40,671 nucleotides of DNA from Chlorobiaceae bacterium (GCA_013334925.1 JAAXWP010000023.1:1-40671), one strand, 5' to 3'. Positions 14,457-22,414 are shown, counted from the first letter of the stretch. The notes: generated from the letters alone by a model not told the origin. Numbers and translations: made by a program.

Positions 14457-15647
14457 ATGGCAAACGCAGCATACTGGTTCAAGCACGACAGCAATGCCAA
14501 GGATGACTACAAGTGCATGCTGTTGATCGATCAGCTCGGACTGGAAGGGTATGGGATCTACTGGGTGCTGATTGAGACCCTGAGGGAGCAGGAAGGGTAT
14601 CGGTACCCGATGGCGATGTTGCCGATCCTGGCCAAACGATATGGCACCAGTGGTGAGAAGATGCGGGCGGTAGTGGCCTCTTACGGCTTATTCGAGGTCT
14701 TCGAGGATGACTCCTTTTCGAGCCCATCCCTGCTACGCCGGATGAACGAGTTCGAAGAGCTGGTTCAGCGGAAGAAAGAGCTTTGCTCGACGGCGGGCAA
14801 GCGGAGTGCGGAATCAAGAGCATTGCGCAAGATTGGCCGGGACCGGCAATTACCAGCCGGCATACCGACATCGAACGGCGGTTCACCAGATGAGGAACCG
14901 GCGTTGAACGGGAGTTCCCGAGCCGATGAACAAACGCTGAACGAGAGTGCAACCGATGCTGAACTGACGCTCAGCGATGGATCAACCGATGATAAACCGG
15001 AGTTGAACGGCAGTTCAACGAACGTTCAACACCAGTTCAACGGACGTTCAACAGGAGATGAAGAGAATTTGAACGGGAGTTCAACGGCGGTTGAACAAGC
15101 GATGAACGAGCCTTCAACAGATGTTCAACGGAATTCAACGGATAGGATAGGATTAGATAGGATAGGAAATGAAAGGACAAGACAGGACAAGAGGGGAGTA
15201 CGAGGGGAGAGTGTCGGTCGGTCGGGCAAGGAGGTCTACGATACGGTTGGAAAGCATTCGATCCCGTACTCGACGATCCAGACCTTCCTGAACCAGGGGT
15301 ACACGCAAGCGGAGATCGACGACGTGATCGACGGCTTGAGGATCTACCAGGGGCTGGGCGAGATCAAGAGCATCGGCCCCTTTATGGCCTCCTGGTTACG
15401 CAAACGGCGCGAGAACCCGAGGCCTGCACCTGGTACCCGAGTGGACGGGATCCCCTGCCGGTTGTACACCGTCCAGGAGGTCGACAAGCTCCAGCTCTGG
15501 AAAGAGGCATCGATCGTGCGGATCGAGGGACGAAGTGCCTGCCGGAGTGCAGACGGCAAAGTGTTCCTGGCCCTGAACACGGATATCGACCGGCATGGAC
15601 TGACGAGACGAGAACCCAAACCGGTGGGCACAGACTGGCCGGACTGA
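14457..15647 (+). CDS. Replication protein with Lin1244/Lin1753-like (DUF4373) N-terminus
   Basis: A 396-residue protein. Residues 1-85 (AAYWFKHDSNAKDDYKC, LGLEGYGIYWVLIETLREQ) match the DUF4373/Lin1244-type N-terminal domain found in phage replication initiators. Residues about 140-240 are low-complexity, Ser/Thr/Asn-rich, with recurring NGSST. At DNA level this part carries phased TTCAAC iterons, as lambda O carries ori inside its gene. Residues about 250-320 (IPYSTIQTFLNQGYTQAEIDDVIDGL, IGPFMASWLRK) form a second helical domain. Likely origin-binding initiator; there is no helicase or loader gene beside it. The leader AACACAAAGTAACC lacks a Shine-Dalgarno. Confidence 0.8.
   Translation: MANAAYWFKHDSNAKDDYKCMLLIDQLGLEGYGIYWVLIETLREQEGYRYPMAMLPILAKRYGTSGEKMRAVVASYGLFEVFEDDSFSSPSLLRRMNEFEELVQRKKELCSTAGKRSAESRALRKIGRDRQLPAGIPTSNGGSPDEEPALNGSSRADEQTLNESATDAELTLSDGSTDDKPELNGSSTNVQHQFNGRSTGDEENLNGSSTAVEQAMNEPSTDVQRNSTDRIGLDRIGNERTRQDKRGVRGESVGRSGKEVYDTVGKHSIPYSTIQTFLNQGYTQAEIDDVIDGLRIYQGLGEIKSIGPFMASWLRKRRENPRPAPGTRVDGIPCRLYTVQEVDKLQLWKEASIVRIEGRSACRSADGKVFLALNTDIDRHGLTRREPKPVGTDWPD
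14903..15139 (+). repeat. Helically phased TTCAAC iterons, candidate replication origin
   Basis: TTCAAC starts at 15014, 15025, 15036, 15047, 15080, 15113, 15124 and 15134: steps of 11, 11, 11, 33, 33, 11 and 10 bp, about one DNA turn or a multiple. The inverse GTTGAA occurs at 14903, 15002 and 15090. Two 22-bp units at 15011-15032 and 15033-15054 are 20/22 identical. Since 11 is not a multiple of 3, the copies fall in different reading frames, so selection is on DNA, not protein. A purine-rich GATAGG repeat tract follows at 15140-15210 and may help strand opening. Confidence 0.65.
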
Positions 15648-15709
15648 CCGAAAGAACCTGAAGCCGACAACGAGAACCGAGACGAACCAATTGAGAAACG
15701 AGACGAACC

Positions 15710-15952
15710 ATGGCCGACGAAGTAACGGGCACGAAGCCTGACCTGGTGCACCTGGACAAACTGAGCCCCGAGGAACTGAAGCGGGAGATCTACCGGCTTC
15801 GCAAGGAGCGAACGAACCTGCGCAAACAGGTCGAGACGAAGGAATCGATCATCGACTACCTGCGAACGGCACAAGAGGACCGGATGGCGATGAAGGTGGC
15901 CGAAGCGGTCGAACGAGTGCTTCCGAACCGAGGCATCAGGAGATTGGGATGA
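15710..15952 (+). CDS. Small coiled-coil protein
   Basis: 80 residues, with a heptad-like helix at about 20-55 (EELKREIYRLRKERTNLRKQVETKE). No catalytic motif. The leader is A/C/G-rich and lacks a Shine-Dalgarno. Its end overlaps the HNH start by 4 bp. Unknown; may act with the downstream HNH or terminase. Confidence 0.65.
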   Translation: MADEVTGTKPDLVHLDKLSPEELKREIYRLRKERTNLRKQVETKESIIDYLRTAQEDRMAMKVAEAVERVLPNRGIRRLG

Positions 15953-16350
15953 TCCGCAAACCTTGCCGACACCCAGGCTGCCACAGCCTGACCGACCGAA
16001 CCGATGGGTATTGCCTGGAGCATGCCCGGCAACATCGGAACGAGTACGCGAGGGAGTACCGGAAGGAGACCGGCCCGAGGGTGTACGACACCCAGCGGTG
16101 GCGGAAACTGTCGAAACAGATCCTGGCGCTGCATCCCTTCTGCCCGAGATGCGAAGCGATGGGCAAGGTATCGCTTTCGACCCTGGTGCACCACAAGGAC
16201 CGGGACCGGAACAACTGGTCGAGTGAGAACCTGGAGGCGCTCTGCAAGCCCTGTCACGAGTTCGAACATCGTCACGAGGTGTTCCGTCGTCAGCCGAAGC
16301 AGGGGGCCGGGGGGGCCTGTGAAATTTCGAGTGAGCTCAAGCGGCAATAG
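15949..16350 (+). CDS. HNH endonuclease adjacent to terminase
   Basis: A 133-residue HNH nuclease. Cysteine pairs CPRC (65-68) and CKPC (99-102) frame a zinc ribbon. The HNH core is VHHKDRDRNN (His81, His82), SENLEALC (Asn94) and CHEFEH (His103). HK97-type phages often carry such a nuclease next to TerS, where it is needed for terminase cutting at cos. AGGAG lies before the ATG. The C-terminus is low-complexity because it runs into the G-rich cos candidate. Confidence 0.92.
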   Translation: MIRKPCRHPGCHSLTDRTDGYCLEHARQHRNEYAREYRKETGPRVYDTQRWRKLSKQILALHPFCPRCEAMGKVSLSTLVHHKDRDRNNWSSENLEALCKPCHEFEHRHEVFRRQPKQGAGGACEISSELKRQ

Positions 16351-16398
16351 ACTGATGGGGACACATTTTTTCCATGTCAAAATTCGCACAGGGGGGGT
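16303..16398. other. Candidate cos region
   Basis: A G-run flanks each side of the HNH-TerS gap: GGGGGCCGGGGGGGCC at 16302-16317 and GGGGGGG at 16391-16397. Near each lies half of an inverted pair, CCTGTGAAATTT (16316-16327) and AAATTCGCACAGG (16380-16392). cos sites of HNH/P27-type phages usually lie here. The cut site cannot be fixed by eye. Confidence 0.35.
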
Positions 16399-16920
16399 AT
16401 GAGGGGGAGAAAGCCGCAACCGACCAATCTGCACATCATCAAAGGCACCTATCGAGCGGACCGGCATAGTCAAACAGCAGAAGCACTTAGCAGCTCTGAC
16501 GATAGCCTGTTGACGCCGCCGTCCTGGCTGAAAGCAGATGCCAAAAAAGAGTGGAAATTGGAGGCAAAAATGGCCATAAAAGCGGGGATTTTGACCCATT
16601 CTGACCGCTCCGCCTTTGCGGATCTGTGCATTTTGCAGGCGCGAGTAAAACAGGCCTACAAGGACATGCACACCTTCGCCGAATCGATCAAAAAGAAGGC
16701 GGCGGCACGTGGCGGTACCTGGGAATACGACACGATCCTTCCCCCGAACCAGAGCGGGTACTTCGCCCAGAACCCCTTCATCCCGATCTACAACAAGGCG
16801 CTGAAAGACCTGAACCAGCTCCGGGCGGAGTTCGGCATGACTCCAAGCAGCCGAACCCGGATCAAGATCGACAAACCGGCTGAGGACAACCCCTTCGCGG
16901 CACTCTCGGCCATGCAGTAA
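16399..16920 (+). CDS. terS: Terminase small subunit, P27 family
   Basis: 173 residues starting MRGRKPQPTNLHIIKGTYR, the typical P27 opening, then PPSWLKADAKKEWKLEA and LCILQARVKQAY, and the C-terminal segment LRAEFGMTPSSRTRIK common to the family. It recognises phage DNA and presents it to TerL. The ATG follows a G-run that may act as ribosome site. The gene is separated from TerL by the ParB-like and glycosyltransferase genes, which is not the usual order. Confidence 0.93.
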   Translation: MRGRKPQPTNLHIIKGTYRADRHSQTAEALSSSDDSLLTPPSWLKADAKKEWKLEAKMAIKAGILTHSDRSAFADLCILQARVKQAYKDMHTFAESIKKKAAARGGTWEYDTILPPNQSGYFAQNPFIPIYNKALKDLNQLRAEFGMTPSSRTRIKIDKPAEDNPFAALSAMQ

Positions 16921-16938
16921 CCAACAAACCAACCATTT

Positions 16939-17589
16939 ATGAAACTGTCTGACATCAACCCCAACCCGGACAATCCACGGGTGATCAAGGACGCAAAATT
17001 CCGCAAGCTGGTGAACTCAATCCGTGAGTTCCCGAAGATGCTGGAACTGCGACCGATGGTCCTGGACACCACGAACACGCTCATCGGCGGAAACATGCGA
17101 TTCAGGGCTCTCCAGCACCTGGGTTATACCGAAATACCGGACACCTGGGTCAAACGTGCAGAGGACCTTTCAGAGGACGAGAAGAAGCGGTTTATCGTGG
17201 CCGACAACATCCAGCTCGGAGACTGGGACTGGGACGTGCTGTCGAACCTGTGGAACGAGGACGATCTGATCGACTGGGGGCTCACCATCGAAGCCGCTCA
17301 AAAAGAAGCGGATCCGGAAGTTGCCGAGGAACAGCGGACGGTGGAGGACATGGAACTGAAGTTCAACGAACATCACGACTACATCGTGTTCCTGTTCAAC
17401 AACGTCAACGACTACGTGATGGCGGTCACGAACCTGGGCCTCAAAAAGGTGAAAGCTACACTCTCCGAGAAAGCCAAAAAGGTGGGGCTCGGCCGGGTGG
17501 TCGATGGCACCCGCCTGATCGAACTTATGCAACAGATCCAGAACCAGAAGTACCATGCAGCCGAAGAAAGTCATCCTGTCGAGGGGTAG
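16939..17589 (+). CDS. ParB/sulfiredoxin-fold protein
   Basis: 216 residues. The N-terminal ParB-like domain begins LSDINPNPDNPR and has LRPMVLDTTNTLIGGNMRFRAL (38-58), the nucleotide-binding GG-N-x-R box. Then comes FIVADNIQLGDWDWDVL, seen in phage ParB-like proteins. The C-terminal part (EHHDYIVFLFNN to the end) is a separate helical/beta domain. Phage ParB-like proteins bind or hydrolyse nucleotides and are often linked to DNA modification. It overlaps the glycosyltransferase gene by 35 bp and lies between TerS and TerL. The leader CAACAAACCAACC lacks a Shine-Dalgarno. Confidence 0.85.
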   Translation: MKLSDINPNPDNPRVIKDAKFRKLVNSIREFPKMLELRPMVLDTTNTLIGGNMRFRALQHLGYTEIPDTWVKRAEDLSEDEKKRFIVADNIQLGDWDWDVLSNLWNEDDLIDWGLTIEAAQKEADPEVAEEQRTVEDMELKFNEHHDYIVFLFNNVNDYVMAVTNLGLKKVKATLSEKAKKVGLGRVVDGTRLIELMQQIQNQKYHAAEESHPVEG

Positions 17590-18289
17590 ATCCCAGCACA
17601 TCACCACACACCATATCCTTCAGGACTTTGAACTGGTGGTGCCCGAGTCCGAGATTCCGGACTACCAGACGATCGTGAAGAACGCGAACGAGATCATCGG
17701 GATCCCCGATGCGGTGGTCGGGCTGGGGTCGGTGCGGAACTGGATTCTGGATCATTATGCGGACGAGGTGGTCGTTATGTTTGACGACGACATCAAGTAC
17801 TGCGTCTCGGTCCTGAACTTCTCACCGGTCAGGATGGAACACCCGGATGAGATCGAGGGGATCATCTACAACTGCGCCCTGAACGCCTATGAGGCCGGGG
17901 CCAGGTGCTTCAGCTTCTCTCAGACCTGCGACGTCCGGAAGTACTCCCACTCCCAGCCGTTCCTGCTCAACTCCTGGGTGGGGTCGGTCGTCGGGGTGAT
18001 TGGCCGTGAACTCCGGTTCACCGAGAAGAACAAGCTCAAGGTGGATATCGATTTCACCCTGCAGAACCTGAAGAAGCACCGGATCGTCTGGGTGGATGCC
18101 CGGTTCGGGTTCGTGCCAACCAGGGACACCAACGTCGGGGGCAACTCAGCATTCCGATCCCAGGAGCAGCTCGAAGTTGAGATCCAGTTCCTGAAAGACA
18201 AGTGGGGCAAACACATCAAGGTCTCGAACAACAAGTCGAAGTACCGGACGACCATCAACGTCAAACGCACCCAGCAGTTGACGGTATGA
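17555..18289 (+). CDS. TET-associated-type glycosyltransferase (GT-A fold)
   Basis: 244 residues. It shows ILSRGR (7-12), VVPESEIPDY (28-37), GLGSVRNWIL (57-65), the metal-binding FDDDI (76-80), SWVGSVVGVIG (140-150) and DIDFTLQ (164-170). This pattern matches the TET-associated glycosyltransferase family described for phage DNA hypermodification. The enzyme would move a sugar from a nucleotide donor to a modified base. No TET/JBP oxygenase or thymidylate-synthase homologue is in the window, so its acceptor is unclear. It overlaps the ParB-like gene and TerL, so the three are co-translated. Function inferred from family. Confidence 0.75.
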   Translation: MQPKKVILSRGRSQHITTHHILQDFELVVPESEIPDYQTIVKNANEIIGIPDAVVGLGSVRNWILDHYADEVVVMFDDDIKYCVSVLNFSPVRMEHPDEIEGIIYNCALNAYEAGARCFSFSQTCDVRKYSHSQPFLLNSWVGSVVGVIGRELRFTEKNKLKVDIDFTLQNLKKHRIVWVDARFGFVPTRDTNVGGNSAFRSQEQLEVEIQFLKDKWGKHIKVSNNKSKYRTTINVKRTQQLTV

Positions 18290-19980
18290 TGCATTCCCAC
18301 ATCGCGGCGATCTACGGCTACATCGACGACGTGCTGGACGGGCGGATTCCGGCCTGTGAGCACATCAAGAACGCCGCCCGAAGGCACCTGAAGGACCTTG
18401 AGGCCTCCGAGGATCCCGAGTACCCCTACGAGTTCAGGGAAGAGCTGGTGATCAAGTTCATTGCCTTCTGCGAACTCCACCACCACGTGAAAGGCAAGTG
18501 GCGCGGCCAGCGGATCAAGCTCGAACCCTGGCAGAAGTTCTCGTTCGGGATCCCGTTCGGCTGGGTGCGGAAATCGGACGGCCTGCGCCGGTACCGGGAG
18601 ATCTTCGCCCTGATTGCGAGGAAGAACGCCAAATCGACGATGGCGGCCCTGGTCGGCCTCTACATGGGGGCTGAAGACAGCTCCGGCGCTCCTGAGGTTT
18701 ACTCGGGGGCGACCTCCGAGAAACAGGCGCGAGAAGTGTTCGATCCGGCCTGGAGGATGGCGAACACAAACCGGGCCTTCAAGGCGCATTACCGGGTCAA
18801 CCTGACCGGGACCGAGACGAACCCTACGGGGATCTTCTTCACCGGCAACGGCGGGAAGTTCGTGCCGGTCATCGGCAACCCTGGTGACGGCGCAAGCCCC
18901 TCCTGTTCGATCACCGACGAGTACCATGAGCACCCGACCTCTTCGCAGTACGACACCATGGTGACCGGAATGGGAGCCAGGGAACAGCCTCTTCGGCTGG
19001 TGATCAGCACCGCTGGCACGAACATCTCATATCCCTGCTTCGAGAAGCAACAGGACTGTATCAAGATCCTGCAGGGGGTAATGAAGAACGATGAAGTATG
19101 GGCCGTCATCTACACGATCGATCCGGATGACGACTGGCGCGATTTCGGTTGCTGGGCGAAAGCGAACCCGAACATGGGGGTATCGGTGTTCGAAGATTTC
19201 CTTCTTGCCCGGTACGAAGAGGCGATGACCAAGGCGGAACGCCAGAACATCATCCGATGCAAGCATCTGAACGAATGGCAGAACAGCGGTCAGGCCTTCA
19301 TCAACATCGTGGAGTGGGCGAAAGGAGCGGATCCGACACTCAGGCTCGAGGACTTCGAGGGTGAGGAGTGCGCCCTGGGACTGGATCTTGCCTCCAAGAT
19401 CGACATTGCAGCCTATGCCAAGCTCTTCAGACGCGAGAACACCTATTACGCCTTCCTGAGATACTACCTGCCGGAGATGACGGTCCAGAAGGCCGAAAAC
19501 ATGCATTACCAGCAATGGGAGAAGGAGGGGCGATTGGTCGTAACACCTGGTGCGCGTACCGACTTCGAGTACATCGAAGAGGACATCAAGGAGGACGCGA
19601 AGCGATTCAGTGTCCGAGGTCTCGGGTACGACCCTTACGAGTCGGGTTACCTGATCAACAACCTGGCGAAGTGGGAGGGCAACCGGATCGAGTGTATCGA
19701 AGTGCCCCAGACGGCCACGCACATCAGCGAACCGATGAAGGATTTCGAGGCCCTCGTTTATGACGGCAAGTTCAAGTTCGATGGAGATCCGATTCTCACC
19801 TGGATGATATCGAACGTCATCCAGAAGCAGGCGAGGAACAAAAAGTACTACCCGAGCAGGGAAAACGTCAAGAACAAGATCGACGGGTTCATGGCGACCC
19901 TGATGGCGCTCCTGGTGTGGGGGTCGGAGACTGAAGAGGGGCCTTCGGTGTATGAGGGCAGAGGAATTATGTTATTATAA
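18286..19980 (+). CDS. terL: Terminase large subunit (Terminase_1)
   Basis: The packaging motor and headful/cos nuclease, 564 residues. Walker A-like ARKNAKST is at 111-118, Walker B SCSITDEYHEH with Asp211-Glu212, and coupling motif VISTAGT at 239-245. The nuclease domain begins ALGLDLASKID (Asp367) and continues with GYDPYES and KNKIDGFMATLMAL. The frame is open to 18202, but ATGATG at 18286 overlaps the previous stop and gives the normal TerL N-terminus, so I start there. TerS lies 1.4 kb upstream with two inserted genes between. Confidence 0.95.
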   Translation: MMHSHIAAIYGYIDDVLDGRIPACEHIKNAARRHLKDLEASEDPEYPYEFREELVIKFIAFCELHHHVKGKWRGQRIKLEPWQKFSFGIPFGWVRKSDGLRRYREIFALIARKNAKSTMAALVGLYMGAEDSSGAPEVYSGATSEKQAREVFDPAWRMANTNRAFKAHYRVNLTGTETNPTGIFFTGNGGKFVPVIGNPGDGASPSCSITDEYHEHPTSSQYDTMVTGMGAREQPLRLVISTAGTNISYPCFEKQQDCIKILQGVMKNDEVWAVIYTIDPDDDWRDFGCWAKANPNMGVSVFEDFLLARYEEAMTKAERQNIIRCKHLNEWQNSGQAFINIVEWAKGADPTLRLEDFEGEECALGLDLASKIDIAAYAKLFRRENTYYAFLRYYLPEMTVQKAENMHYQQWEKEGRLVVTPGARTDFEYIEEDIKEDAKRFSVRGLGYDPYESGYLINNLAKWEGNRIECIEVPQTATHISEPMKDFEALVYDGKFKFDGDPILTWMISNVIQKQARNKKYYPSRENVKNKIDGFMATLMALLVWGSETEEGPSVYEGRGIMLL

Positions 19981-20006
19981 CATAGTAATTTAGCTCAATT
20001 TTCTGT

Positions 20007-20035
20007 TTGGAATCAAAATACTTAAAAGTTACTTT
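20007..20035 (+). promoter_or_regulatory. Possible promoter after TerL
   Basis: In a short A+T-rich gap (19981-20050), TTGGAA (20007-20012) and TACTTT (20030-20035) are 17 bp apart, a sigma70-like layout. It would start the RadC block. Match quality is modest. Confidence 0.3.
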
Positions 20036-20079
20036 ATTTATGAAGCGACAAGGAAACCAAAACCCAAACAGAAACGATC

Positions 20080-20454
20080 ATGGCACAGGCGAACAACACA
20101 GAGAAACTGAACGCAAAGACTCCTGAACAAGTGATGGAGTTCCGGTTGATGATGGCAACCTATCAGGAAGCCTCTGCTCGTCAGTCGATCAAGGATCATT
20201 TGAAGGACATGAAGGCAGTGTTTGAGCGGGGTGCTCTTGAGATGCAGCGCTACCTGGACCAGATCGAAGGTGTTGAAGCCGGAACCAACGGGGTTCAGGG
20301 ACCGACGATCGAGGATCTGTATTCCTGGGCACTGAATGAAGTTGAGAACCGGGTTCGCAACCTGAACACCTCGAACGCCGTGGGGAACTCAACCCGGTAT
20401 GTGAGTGCAAAAGAGCAGTTGAAGCTCATACAGGAAATCCAGGCTGCCAAGTAA
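20080..20454 (+). CDS. Hypothetical helical protein between TerL and RadC
   Basis: 124 residues, predicted all-helical (TPEQVMEFRLMMATYQEASA, IEDLYSWALNEVENRV). The leader AAACCAAAACCCAAACAGAA is C/A-rich with no Shine-Dalgarno. No family recognised. It starts a four-gene block before portal. Confidence 0.65.
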   Translation: MAQANNTEKLNAKTPEQVMEFRLMMATYQEASARQSIKDHLKDMKAVFERGALEMQRYLDQIEGVEAGTNGVQGPTIEDLYSWALNEVENRVRNLNTSNAVGNSTRYVSAKEQLKLIQEIQAAK

Positions 20455-20467
20455 ACCGGACAAGAAC

Positions 20468-20962
20468 ATGACCAAAGGAATGTGCGTTTTTCGGCAATAC
20501 AGCCTCAGGCTGGTGAAGGAGAAAGCAGGGGAGTACGACGCCCCGAAGAAGATCACGGGGGCACAAGATATCAACCGGGTGTGCCGGGAAGTTCTCGAAT
20601 TGCACGAGCAGCCCGAGGAGAAACTGGTGTGCTTCGACCTGAACACGAAGAACGTGGTGATTGCGATTCGGGTGGTGTCGGTGGGCACGATCAATGCCTC
20701 CCTGGTGCATCCGAGGGAGGTGTTCAAGGGAGCGCTCTTATCGAACGCCCACAGCATCATCATTGCGCATAACCATCCATCAGGGGAGACGAAGCCGAGC
20801 GTACCTGACGACCAGGTCACCAAGATCCTGCAAGCGGCAGGGGATCTCCTACAGGTCAAGCTGCTCGATCACGTGATCGTCGGTGAAGAGGATTACTACA
20901 GCTACCGGGAGGCCGGCAAGCTCGATGAACCAACAACAACCAAAACCAGCAAAAGGAGATAA
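20468..20962 (+). CDS. radC: RadC-like JAB-domain protein
   Basis: 164 residues of the RadC/MPN+ (JAB) metalloprotease-like fold. Glu51 (EEKLVCFDL) and the zinc motif HNHPSG (101-106) with Asp114 are intact. The N-terminal HhH part of chromosomal RadC is absent, as in phage and plasmid versions. Such genes often travel with anti-restriction and DNA-processing genes; the exact reaction is not established. In one run with the next two genes. Confidence 0.92.
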   Translation: MTKGMCVFRQYSLRLVKEKAGEYDAPKKITGAQDINRVCREVLELHEQPEEKLVCFDLNTKNVVIAIRVVSVGTINASLVHPREVFKGALLSNAHSIIIAHNHPSGETKPSVPDDQVTKILQAAGDLLQVKLLDHVIVGEEDYYSYREAGKLDEPTTTKTSKRR

Positions 20963-20967
20963 GACAG

Positions 20968-21513
20968 ATGCAGTATTTGACGAAACGGGGCTATGCGCTC
21001 CTCGATGTGGCCAGCGCCTTACAGAAATCGATCAGGAGAGGGGACGCAAAACTCGCCGGGTACATAGCGCAAGAGCTCGTGGCATCGGGATATGTGGAGT
21101 ACGTCTGGAAGCGCCTTCTGACTATCTCAGCCGAAGACTGCCATGGCATCATCACCCAGGAGATCAAGGCCCTGCATGAGAGCTTTGTCTTGGTCAACAA
21201 GGGGAAAAAGGAGCTGAAAGGGAGGATCTTCGTCTCGAAGGCGGTGCTGATCCTGGCCCATGCCCTGAAGTCGAGGGACGCAGATCACTTGCAGTGCCTG
21301 ATGTACGACCAGAAGCTCGGCATCACGGATGAGGAGATCGAAGCCGAGATCCGTGGACTGGACCGGTTGGAGAAGGTCGAGCTACCAGAGTACACCTATG
21401 ACGTGCACACGAGAAATGGGCGGATAGCCGGGAAAACCAAGGAGATGTTCTTCAGAGAGGAGCAACAGGGATTGTCACCCAAGGCCCCTGGTCTGTTCGA
21501 CAACCTGCTCTAA
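20968..21513 (+). CDS. RarA/MgsA C-terminal-like protein
   Basis: 181 residues. The start (ASALQKSIRRGDAKLAGYIA, ELVASGYVEYVWKRLLTISAED) resembles the C-terminal tetramerisation domain of RarA/MgsA (ALQKSIR-GSD ... YIxRRLxxxASED), but with no ATPase domain. Free-standing versions occur on mobile elements. It may bind the host RarA, SSB or other fork proteins. AAAGGAG lies upstream. The second half (RLEKVELPEYTYDVHTRNGR) is conserved-looking but unknown. Confidence 0.65.
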   Translation: MQYLTKRGYALLDVASALQKSIRRGDAKLAGYIAQELVASGYVEYVWKRLLTISAEDCHGIITQEIKALHESFVLVNKGKKELKGRIFVSKAVLILAHALKSRDADHLQCLMYDQKLGITDEEIEAEIRGLDRLEKVELPEYTYDVHTRNGRIAGKTKEMFFREEQQGLSPKAPGLFDNLL

Positions 21514-21516
21514 CCG

Positions 21517-21543
21517 CCCTGCAATCGCAGGGTTTTTTGTTTT
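21517..21543 (+). terminator. Rho-independent terminator after the RadC block
   Basis: CCCTGC (21517-21522) pairs with GCAGGG (21527-21532) around AATC, followed by TTTTTTGTTTT. It ends the RadC transcript before the LPD29-like gene. Confidence 0.8.
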
Positions 21544-21572
21544 GTCAACGTTCAATCATCAAGGAGTGAATC

Positions 21573-22349
21573 ATGAGTGTCGCGATATCTGGCCCCTACC
21601 GTATCGGAGCAAGCGGAAATCTTGAAAAATGCGAGAAGGTCGAGCTTCAGGAAGGGCAAATCATCTGGCTGAATGGCTATGGCCAAAGCGAGCACTGGCA
21701 TGAGCGGAAAGTCGTGTTCAAGCGTGAAGAGACCCGTTACGGGGCGATCTATCATGCGGTGAACATCGATGTTGATCCGCCAGTGATCAGCCGGTATGAA
21801 GCGTTCACGATCCGTCCGGTTGACCAGATCTTCGGCATCGGGACTTATTACACGCCGGGGGAGATGTTCGAGGGAAGCCATCAGGAGCTGGACCAGATGA
21901 TTTTCAAGGCATTGGAGCATCAGCGGCAGGAGGCCGAACGGCGAAATGCGGAAGCTGATCGGCTGAAAGCGCTTGAAGAGGCAGGAAAAAAGGTTTGGGC
22001 AAAGATGGAGGTCGCTGGCGCGAAATCGCTGATTGTGGCTGAACTGAAGGAAGACCGTTCGGACCTGATGACGGACTACTTCCACAGCGTGACGGTGAAA
22101 ACCGTTATCCTGGGTACCTCAAAGACCAATCGGAACAACTTCAAGGAGTTGCGGAAACTGGCGGCGCAGTCGAGCATTCCGGAGATCCAGGTATTGGCGA
22201 CAGCGGTGCCTGAGCACGAGCATCGGGAGAACTACTCGGGTGGTGCCGGGTACTACCTTGGCGAGAGTAACTATTCCGGATGGATTATCCGGAAGGTGCC
22301 TCCGTATAGGGAGTATTTGCAGGAGCTGGGCAAGGAAGAACTTAACTGA
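21573..22349 (+). CDS. LPD29-like polyvalent-protein domain protein
   Basis: 258 residues. The C-terminal half (LIVAELKEDRSDLMTDYFHS, then VTVKTVILGTSK and ELRKLAAQ) resembles large-polyvalent-protein-associated domain 29, commonly found on plasmids and phages near anti-restriction genes. The N-terminal half (about 1-110) is a separate beta-rich domain, and a short charged helix (EHQRQEAERRNAEADRLK) joins the two. AAGGAG precedes the ATG. It is a lone gene between two terminators. Role unknown; counter-defence is plausible. Confidence 0.6.
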   Translation: MSVAISGPYRIGASGNLEKCEKVELQEGQIIWLNGYGQSEHWHERKVVFKREETRYGAIYHAVNIDVDPPVISRYEAFTIRPVDQIFGIGTYYTPGEMFEGSHQELDQMIFKALEHQRQEAERRNAEADRLKALEEAGKKVWAKMEVAGAKSLIVAELKEDRSDLMTDYFHSVTVKTVILGTSKTNRNNFKELRKLAAQSSIPEIQVLATAVPEHEHRENYSGGAGYYLGESNYSGWIIRKVPPYREYLQELGKEELN

Positions 22350-22380
22350 AAATCTGAACCAGATGCCCTCTATGGTTTTA

Positions 22381-22414
22381 CTCAAAGGCGGAGCGAATCC
22401 GCCTTCTGAGTTTT
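22381..22414 (+). terminator. Hairpin terminator before portal operon
   Basis: AAGGCGGA (22385-22392) and TCCGCCTT (22398-22405) form a perfect 8-bp stem, extended by CTC/GAG (22381-22383 with 22408-22410), then TTTT. The T-run is short, so termination may be partial. Confidence 0.6.

Noticed and set aside
15856-16932. 358-codon minus-strand frame opposite HNH and TerS
   Set aside because: Antisense shadow; both forward genes have clear families.
17920-18933. 337-codon minus-strand frame opposite glycosyltransferase and TerL
   Set aside because: Antisense shadow over well-supported forward genes.
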